A stretch of 64,000 nt of DNA from Pomphorhynchus laevis. Its lineage: Eukaryota > Acanthocephala > Palaeacanthocephala > Echinorhynchida > Pomphorhynchidae. Both the position numbers and the translations under genes were made by a program. Shown here one piece after another: positions 57,578-64,000 of this stretch. The stretch covers positions 46,808-110,807 of the forward strand of contig WNNJ02002821.1 of the NCBI GenBank assembly GCA_012934845.2. The letters are read 5' to 3'. A model generated the notes under the pieces. The model made no database searches. It was given only the letters and a program-made list of their open reading frames with translations, and was not told the origin of the DNA. Every line of letters starts with the position of its first letter. Position 1 is the first letter of the stretch.

Positions 57578-58762
57578 TTTTGGTTACAGTCCTGCTGGGC
57601 TTTTACAGTCCTGCTGGGTTTTTCATCATTGGTGAGTGAATTGGATTTTTCCAAAGCAAACATTTATCGATATTTAAAGGGTATAAAGATAAATATATAT
57701 CACACCAATAACTCTAACTGTAGTACTTTTAAATGTACATTAAAACCACTTTCTGTCTATATGAATAAAATACTTAAAGTAGTTAAAGCACACTTCAAAA
57801 AATATTGTAAGGTCATCGAAATTAATACTGATATAAAACACTATTTTAGTATTAATTCTACAAAAGAATTTTTAGAACAGACAAAAGGAATAAATTTTAA
57901 AAATATAAACACATACGATTTTAGTACGCTTTATACAAATCTATATTTAGTAGGTATTAAAGAAGCGTTAGTAAAATTAATTAATCTTATATTCGGAAAA
58001 AGATATACATATATATGTTATAATAATTATAACGCCTATCTAACAAAAATTAAACCATCAAGTAAATATAAATATATGGATAAAATTGAATTAATAGAAT
58101 CCTTAAATATTTTGATAAATCAAAATTATTTAAAAATAGATACGTTTATATTTAGACAAATAAAATGTGTTTCATTGGAAGTTAATAGTAGCCCAATTAT
58201 AGCTGACTTGTTTTTAAGCTTTATAGAATATGAATTTGTTCATAACTGTGTAAAAACTAAATCTAAATTATATAAAGATACGAAATATATGTTTCGATAC
58301 ATTGATGATATATGTGTATTTATCTCTAACAATTTTTATTTAATAAGCGAACAATTTTATCTAGGTGGCCTCATTCTTAATAAAACCAATATTAATGATA
58401 AAGAAAGTATATATCTAGATATGAACATTAAATTAACATTAACTAAAACTACTATTAATTTATATCGTAAAGATGACATATTTAAATTTACAAGAAACAT
58501 ATTTTTGCATGAGCATTCATGCATACCATATAATATAAAATATAATACATTAAATAATGAAATTTTAAGAATTGCAACAATATGTAATGATATTGGCTTT
58601 CTTCAAAATCATTTAAATAATTTAATAGATACATATTTTAAACTAGGTTACTATAAAAATAACATCAAGCAGAAAATAGTAAAATATATAAATCAACACA
58701 ATAATATAAAGAATAAATTTAAACTCTTAAGTGGCAAATTTTTATGGATGGATAATAAATAA
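57578..58762 (+). CDS. Penelope-like element reverse transcriptase
   Basis: The open frame runs from 57578 with no ATG at the front; a TTG at 57629 or an upstream exon may supply the start. Counting from 57629: TLKPLSVYMNKIL (37-49), NTYDFSTLYTNL (94-105, first catalytic Asp), NSSPIIADLFLSFIEYEFV (186-204), FRYIDDICVF (222-231, catalytic pair), YLDMNIKL and LYRKDDIFKFT. This order matches the PLE group with TYDFSTLYT and GxPMGTNCAPLLADLF proteins, probably Naiad-like. The usual MGT reads differently here. A spacer between the first boxes fits an insertion in fingers. No endonuclease is attached. Confidence 0.75.
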   Translation, partial: FWLQSCWAFTVLLGFSSLVSELDFSKANIYRYLKGIKINIYHTNNSNCSTFKCTLKPLSVYMNKILKVVKAHFKKYCKVIEINTDIKHYFSINSTKEFLEQTKGINFKNINTYDFSTLYTNLYLVGIKEALVKLINLIFGKRYTYICYNNYNAYLTKIKPSSKYKYMDKIELIESLNILINQNYLKIDTFIFRQIKCVSLEVNSSPIIADLFLSFIEYEFVHNCVKTKSKLYKDTKYMFRYIDDICVFISNNFYLISEQFYLGGLILNKTNINDKESIYLDMNIKLTLTKTTINLYRKDDIFKFTRNIFLHEHSCIPYNIKYNTLNNEILRIATICNDIGFLQNHLNNLIDTYFKLGYYKNNIKQKIVKYINQHNNIKNKFKLLSGKFLWMDNK

Positions 58763-58794
58763 TATACTTTGTATTAGAATAAGATACTAGATAG

Positions 58795-59010
58795 TTATTT
58801 CAGAGGAAATACATCATTAGCATGTATTTGGCCCCGCTGCTATGTTGGGTAGAGGAGTTAGGGGCCGAAACCTGATAGCATAGCAGTTCCTCCTGATGAC
58901 CTCTAATTCTTATTCTGATACAACGTCTGTTATTTATTAGTCAATTCATAAGAATTGACTTTTATTTTCAATTTCAATTTGTTATTTTTTAACTTGATTT
59001 AAATTATAAA
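58795..59010 (+). repeat. 3' end of Penelope-like element with reversed R1
   Basis: Directly after the RT stop. It holds GGCCCC/GGGGCC and CTGCTATG/CATAGCAG pairs, GCCGAAACC and CTCCTGATGACC, then R1 in reverse (TCTAATTCTTATTCTGATAC to ATTTAAATTATAAAAATC). The inverse of R1 at 54165-54315 suggests terminal repeats of the element. Confidence 0.6.
58837..58906 (+). ncRNA. Possible third hammerhead-like arrangement
   Basis: CTGCTATGTTGGGT-A, GAGGAG, TTAGGGG-CC-GAAA, CCTGATAGCATAGCAG, TTCCTC-CTGATGA, CCTCTAA. Stems of 14 (with a bulge), 6 and 7 pairs can be drawn, and the circular strand order equals that in H1 and H2. Two extra C next to GAAA make it a weaker fit. Confidence 0.35.
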
Positions 59011-59096
59011 AATCTAAAAACAATTATTAATTTTAATATTTAATTATTAAATTTTGATTTAGCATTATTATGTTTTGTCTATTCTATAATTATATT

Positions 59097-59907
59097 AAAT
59101 ACGTAGACTCAGTAAGCTAATTTGATTTGTTTTGTTGAAATAGTTGCAGATCGGTGCACGGCAGTAATGACGGTAGTAACATATGCACACGACAGTAATG
59201 ATGCAACGCGTCAAATAACACATGATTATGAGTCTTCAGCAAAACGTATAAAGTTCGTTTTCCATTGTCTGTGACCAATTTTGTAAGGCCATTAAACAGA
59301 GCACACTATTCATTTCTTAACAGTTGCACCCGGCGCTGGGGAACCGTTATCTAGTTCTAATAATTATTATATACTACATTTTGAATACAATAAAAAATTG
59401 TAAAATGCTAAATACATTAAATTTAACGGCGGTACATCTGTATCCGGCTATATATTGTATTCAATATATAATTATACAGATATCTCTAGATATATTTTAT
59501 TTGTTGTTAAAAAATAAATATTGTGCCATTTATAATACATAATATTATATACTGATAATATAATATTTAAATATACATGAATAATCTATATAAATAATTA
59601 TCAATAATTAATAATTAATTAATAATTAATTATTAATTATTATAAATTATTATCCGTAAAAATTATAAAGTAAAAAGTCAATGTAATTTTTAAGAAGGAA
59701 ATTTCTCATCTAGAGGAGCAACGAAAAGTGTCCCTCTAGAGTTAAAGTTACGTAACTTTTATAAGTTCTGAAATTAGCAAACTGTTAAGATCAAATTTTT
59801 ACTATAAAATAAAATTCGGCAAAACGACGAATTTTACACGACCGAAAACTTAAATAATAAAAATTTATTGTTAATAAATCAAATTAGCTAACTGAGTCTA
59901 CGTATTT
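59097..59907. mobile_element. ~811-bp DNA element with 31-bp terminal inverted repeats
   Basis: The ends AAATACGTAGACTCAGT(A/T)AGC... at 59097 and in reverse ending at 59907 match over about 31 bp with one mismatch. TA lies on both sides. There is no transposase; a 72-codon ORF inside looks random. It is probably a non-autonomous TA-inserting element. Confidence 0.75.
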
Positions 59908-59929
59908 TATATTTATATTACTTTTATTA

Positions 59930-60375
59930 CTAAGTGATTATTCTTTATCGACTTCCGCTCCTGTATGTCTCTTCTTTCGTCGCTTCTTTTCCCTAAAATC
60001 GATTACTGCCTCAGTCTTTTCACCAATTCTACCCTTTATCGACTGCCGTTCCTGTAAGTCTCTTATTTCATCGCTTCTTTTCCCTAAAATCGATTACTGC
60101 CTCAACATGTTGGCCAACTCTCTATCAATCGTTCCCGTAATTCCCTCTTACTCCAGATTCTCAATTACTCTAACAACTACGGTCTCCGATCCTAACTTGT
60201 CCCCGCCGCACTCCTCTGGAATCAGCTCCCTCTCGACGTCCGCCTCGCTTCCTCTTTATCACATTCAAATACTTCATCCGTTCTCACATTCTCGAGTCAT
60301 GATTTACATTTTTGTTGTGGTCATGTAAGCGTGCGCTGGCATGCATTTGCCACGTTAAAAATGAGTCTAATTTTT
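59930..60375 (+). mobile_element. LINE A 3' end, with internal duplication
   Basis: The stretch CTTCCGCTCCTGTATGTCTC to AAAATCGATTACTGCCTCA occurs twice (59950 and 60038), then the C-terminal region and the tail hairpin GCGTGCGCTGGCATGC at about 60329. It is 5'-truncated. Confidence 0.8.
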
Positions 60376-60489
60376 TATTTAACGACCGATGTGAAAGTCA
60401 CGCAACGCTTGAGACTTTGCCATATGGTAATTTATGTAGAGATAAAGAATGACCTATACGAGCCGATTTTTTGTGTACGAGCCTAGTTA

Positions 60490-60560
60490 GATTTTTTGTG
60501 TGGTCATGTAAGCGTGCGCCGGCACGCATTTGCCACGTTAAAATAAATCTTTTTTATACA
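60490..60560 (+). repeat. LINE A solo tail
   Basis: Only the last ~60 bp of LINE A: TGGTCATGTAAGCGTGCGCC, GGCACGCATTTGCCACGTTA and AATAAATC. Confidence 0.8.
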
Positions 60561-60896
60561 TGTTTAATGAATCAAACAGATTTAAATACATGTATCAATT
60601 ACATATTAAATAAAATTGTATTAAATAAAATTATACAACCTAGAGAACCTTCTTTTTATTGATAATTTATTTTGTATTAAGTTATTCATGCAATTAATGC
60701 AATAGCAAATTTACTAAAATTTTGTTTTGAAGTTAAATTTTGTGTAAATTTAAAAAAAATTAAACGTTCAAAGAGCATATTTGATTTATATCAAATATGC
60801 TAAAACTGCTTTAATATTCTCACTGAAATTTAAGTTTCTTGGCATTTTTAGCACGACCGCGAAAAGTTAAAGCTCAATGAGATGACCTCTTTATCC

Positions 60897-61200
60897 TTAA
60901 ATATTATCGATGTAAGTGTCTTTAGGATCTTGTTCTTCTATTATCATTGATTCAACAACCTCTGCTGTTACATCTGACATATTTTTTATATCTTTAATCA
61001 GGTGATTCACTTTGATCAATCGATCTTTAGCTGTGTTCATCATTTCTATGTGCTGGTTTGGAGTTAGGTCTAACTCAGCTGGCAATTCGTTGATTATCTT
61101 TTTGCAGTGATTAAATTGCTTCATAAGTGAGTCCATTTGGCGCCTGCTTTCGACAGGAGAGTAGCCATCCTCGGTATTTTGCCGTCTTAATATAAATATA
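60897..61200 (-). CDS. MED9-like Mediator subunit, 3' exon
   Basis: About 95 residues on the minus strand, stop TAA at 60897. MDSLMKQFNHCKKIINELPA and ELDLTPNQHIEMM align with the MED9 core (a helix, then LPGI-LSPEQQ, then a second helix); KDRLIKVNHLIKDI fits the second coiled helix. MED9 sits in the middle module of Mediator and helps RNA polymerase II transcription. An acceptor-like AG lies at about 61170, so an upstream exon is likely at higher coordinates but was not identified. An in-frame ATG lies near 61140. Could also be an unrelated coiled-coil protein. Confidence 0.45.
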
Positions 61201-61204
61201 GCAT

Positions 61205-61540
61205 TTATCAAAAACAATTTTGAAAGCTACAGTGTCGTTCTTAAATTATCTTAATTGCAATCGCTTTTAGCACATAAATTAGTTGATTTGTTAGTGACTT
61301 TAAAGGAAAGTGACTTAATTTTAATTTATGTCAAACTTCCAATAACTTATATATGGTTTAAGTGAAATTATCAATGCATTTGCACAAAATATTTTCCGTT
61401 TTATCGTTTAATTTATATATTAATTAGCAAATAGTAATTTCAATTATGTATGACATTGAATAGGGTATGTGCAATGTTCCCAACCTCGGATTTATACCAT
61501 AGCAATATTGTTCATTTTAGTGAGACGCTATATTTACAAA
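61205..61540. other. AT-rich DNA upstream of the MED9-like exon
   Basis: No gene or repeat seen. Confidence 0.4.
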
Positions 61541-61690
61541 TAATGCAATATATAACAGTATATCAACAGTTATATCAATCATATAACTGTTATATTATTG
61601 ACATTTATAACTATTACATATAACTGTTATATAACAGTATATAACTGTTATATTATTGACAAATTTTGTCAATAATATAAATTTTGTTAC
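61541..61690. repeat. ATAACTGTTATA repeats ending in a palindrome
   Basis: TATAACTGTTATATTATTGAC recurs in shortened forms, and 61648-61680 is a perfect palindrome around one T (arms TTATATTATTGACAAA). Confidence 0.8.
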
Positions 61691-61859
61691 CTATAACATC
61701 GGCACTCTCGATTCATCTCAGCAATAGACAGATTACTGTTGCAAAACTTGATCTTGCTATTTCTTTAACTCCGGTATTTCTTCAGACTAATTGAAAAAGG
61801 CCATTTAATGCAAACCGACCGCTTGTTTGGAGAATATCTACTCATAGTTACCACGACAA

Positions 61860-62560
61860 ATTTTGTATGATTAGGTTGCCTTGTCATTCGAGAAGTTCTG
61901 ACTGTTGCTGTCGTTTCTGTGGACTTCCATTTTGTGACATTCTGTATCTGTTTTCATGTTCAGTTCTTTCTACATTGAGTTTGCGCAAGGTAGATTCAAT
62001 ATCGTCATTTCGTCACGTTCCCACAACTTCTGCACACTTTTCGTCCTCATGATGTATGACGACTAGCTCGATAAGTACAATAATAAACTGACATTGTGTA
62101 TATAAACTGACTGTATTTTCTACCTCAATCGCTTACAATAGGAAATGAGAAAAATAAAATTTCTGAGATTATTGTTTTTATATAAAGTTATATTATAGTC
62201 ATTTATTATCGAATTTTATTTTAAAATGAACATTTAATTGACAGCTTCTGCTATCATTATTACAACTTATAACATTTACATTACATGTGAATGTGTGTTA
62301 GATAGCTTATTAAGTGTGTGAATTAGTGATTAAAAAAGCGGCTTACCTAGCTCTTTATAAAAGTCTTCAAAAAAGACGGAATAATTTTGTATCTTCACCT
62401 TAGCTCGTTGTGAGCAAAACTGAAGCTCACAACGTGAATCTTATTATCAAATACGGTAAAAGAATTGTGTTGTAAATCGATTGTTCATTGATTGATTTTT
62501 TTGATGAAATGTAGAAAGTTCAAACCTATATCTTTTGACGATATTATTATAAAAATATTA
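61860..62560. other. Short less AT-rich island and spacer
   Basis: 61865-62050 is less AT-rich. The minus strand reads MRTKSVQKLWERDEMTILNL before a stop, possibly an exon or ORF1 remnant. The rest is AT-rich without a gene. Confidence 0.3.
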
Positions 62561-62569
62561 TGATATTTA

Positions 62570-62830
62570 TATATTTAAATTATAATTATAAAGATAATGA
62601 TATGTTAATAATATAATAAAGTAATAATATAATAAAGGTGTTTTATAAAGGTGATTTATATTATTATAAAGTTTTTTATATTATATTCATTTGATATGGT
62701 GTTTATATTATTCATTTGATAAGATGTCTATATGATATAAATAATATAATATAAAGATATTTATATATTTATATTATTATATTATTATATTATTATTTAT
62801 TATATTTTATATTATTAATGTTCTTCATCG
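62570..62830. repeat. AT-rich minisatellite with ATAAAGGTGTTTTATA
   Basis: TATAAAGGTG and TTCATTTGAT(A/T)(A/T)GGTGTTTATATT units recur, as at 63760-64000. Confidence 0.7.
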
Positions 62831-63239
62831 CTTGTTGCTACACTTGCTGAGTTAGAACCTTGTTCGCTTTATTTGTGTAACACAATGAATCTTTAGAGGA
62901 CTTCTGCTTTTCTCTCTAATCTAGCCTCTTTTTACTCAAAAGTCGCCCCCATAAGTCCGCAAGCATATTTAACGCCTGTATACACTCAGCAGCAATGGCG
63001 TTTTCCCCATTCGTCAAAGAGACCCTTTGTATGGAGAGCATAAATGGATACAACGACAAATTTTGTTGCATCCAAATACCTCTGCACAAATGGTCTTGTT
63101 TGTGCATTTGCAGTTTTTGCAAGGAATCTTGTAATTCCCTTTTACCTGTATTTTCCTGCTTTGAATTATGTTTATATTGTTATTTTTCGAATAAGCATAA
63201 TTCGAAACATTTGAGGGAAGATTGCTCCACAGTTTAGTC

Positions 63240-63670
63240 CCTGCAATCGAGTATGATCGATGCGCGGTGAGCGAAAAATGACGTGGAACATATAATTTTG
63301 ATCTTGTAGAATGACTGCGAAGCGAAATAGAAGTTGTGGATTTACTGGATAATGTAGGTAAGATGAGCAGTGAAGGGGCGTTAGAATTTATGATATTCTA
63401 CATGAAGCATGCTAGTTTAAACCTTATGCGGTTCGTGATGTCTAGCCAAGACAGCGAATTAGAATAACGCGATATGTGATCGAATTTCCTTAAGCGAAAA
63501 ATAGCTCTAACGACCGAATTTAGAATACTTTGCAAAGATTTGAGCGATGATTTCGGATAATTAATAAGAAGACTGACAGAATAATCAAGTTTGGAAATCA
63601 GAAGAAAATTCACTTATTTCACCGTAGTGAGAGTATCGAGATGATGTCTTTTTTGCCTAATGTCCCTCAA
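63240..63670 (-). mobile_element. L2-like LINE thumb fragment
   Basis: KLDYSVSLLINYPKSSLKSL, RLRKFDHISRYSNSLSWLDI and FKLACFM match the thumb region of the LINE A group (KIDYC, LRRFDH, LSWPT) at moderate similarity. Broken beyond 63398. Confidence 0.6.
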
Positions 63671-63759
63671 GATAAGAAAACAGCATTGAGCTTTGTGTCT
63701 GATGAAAGGAAAAAATGACAAGTGGGAATCAAATGAAATTCCGGGAATAGTCATATGCT

Positions 63760-64000
63760 TATATTATATATTTTTGAATAAGCATAATTTATTATTTATT
63801 TGATAAGGTGTTTATATTAGTTTAATATTATATTATAAAGGTTTTTTATATTATAATAAAGGTGTTTTATAAAGGTGTTTGATAAAGGTGTATTATATAA
63901 AGGTGTATTATATAAAGTTGTATTATAAATGTTTTTTATAATTTTATAGATGTGTTTATATTATATTCATTTGATAAGATGTTTATATTATTATATTAAT
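63760..64000. repeat. Minisatellite at right edge
   Basis: TATAAAGGTG(T)TTTATA and TTCATTTGATAAGGTGTTTA units, the same family as 62570-62830, run to the end of the window. Confidence 0.75.

Noticed and set aside
58859-58906. Calling the 58.8-kb motif a confident ribozyme
   Set aside because: Two unpaired C lie between stem II and GAAA, and only one complete copy is available here, so covariation cannot be judged.
53645-59010. One 5-kb Penelope-like element bounded by the inverted R1 copies
   Set aside because: PRORP exon 5 lies between them on the same strand, so a single insertion covering all of it is unlikely.
1-64000. CRISPR array, operons, bacterial promoters or rRNA genes
   Set aside because: No regularly spaced short repeats with unique spacers, no rRNA signatures, and the gene structure is that of an animal.

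Overview
The window looks like AT-rich animal nuclear DNA from an invertebrate, most likely an ecdysozoan such as an arthropod. I cannot place it more finely. The evidence is a split-gene PRORP (protein-only mitochondrial RNase P) with GT-AG introns, many non-LTR retrotransposons of CR1, L2, I-like and RTE-like type, a Ty3/Gypsy fossil, a mariner-type transposase, MITEs and a Penelope-like reverse transcriptase. There is no operon structure and I found no convincing rRNA or tRNA gene.

Layout. 1-7.4 kb: minus-strand CR1-type LINE pieces, including an uninterrupted ORF1 that runs off the left edge and a tandemly duplicated ORF1/endonuclease segment. 7.5-13.4 kb: a MITE, a Gypsy-type fossil flanked by long inverted (not direct) repeats and carrying a nested LINE, then a 25-bp minisatellite. 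14-23.1 kb: L2-like LINE copies, an internally deleted ORF1-RT LINE, a mariner transposase, and a long CR1-type LINE with a Gypsy fragment embedded in its 3' half. 23.2-38 kb: an I/Jockey-like LINE, a LINE with a restriction-like endonuclease tail, several L2-like copies and an RTE/Rex-like LINE. 38-44.7 kb: mostly AT-rich DNA and simple repeats. 44.7-55.6 kb: the PRORP gene in five exons, its introns filled with repeats and LINEs. 56-59 kb: a Penelope-like RT with repeated ends. 59-64 kb: a TIR element, LINE tails, a small MED9-like coding exon on the minus strand and AT-rich repeats.

The most unusual signal is a pair of ~360-bp tandem-repeat families in PRORP introns 3 and 4. Each carries the three conserved strands of a hammerhead ribozyme (CTGATGA, GAAA, GTC before the cut site). 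All three helices are supported by compensatory changes between the families, but the strands occur in a circular order that a normal single hammerhead cannot have. A related, weaker arrangement lies just downstream of the Penelope-like RT ORF. Within one monomer this predicts a double pseudoknot; across neighbouring monomers or two molecules a normal hammerhead could form.

The second notable signal is in PRORP. All four catalytic aspartates appear to be kept, but all four expected zinc ligands (Cys, Cys, His, Cys) appear replaced, which is more like coordinated loss of the zinc site than random decay. One single-base frame slip in exon 2 leaves open whether the gene is intact.
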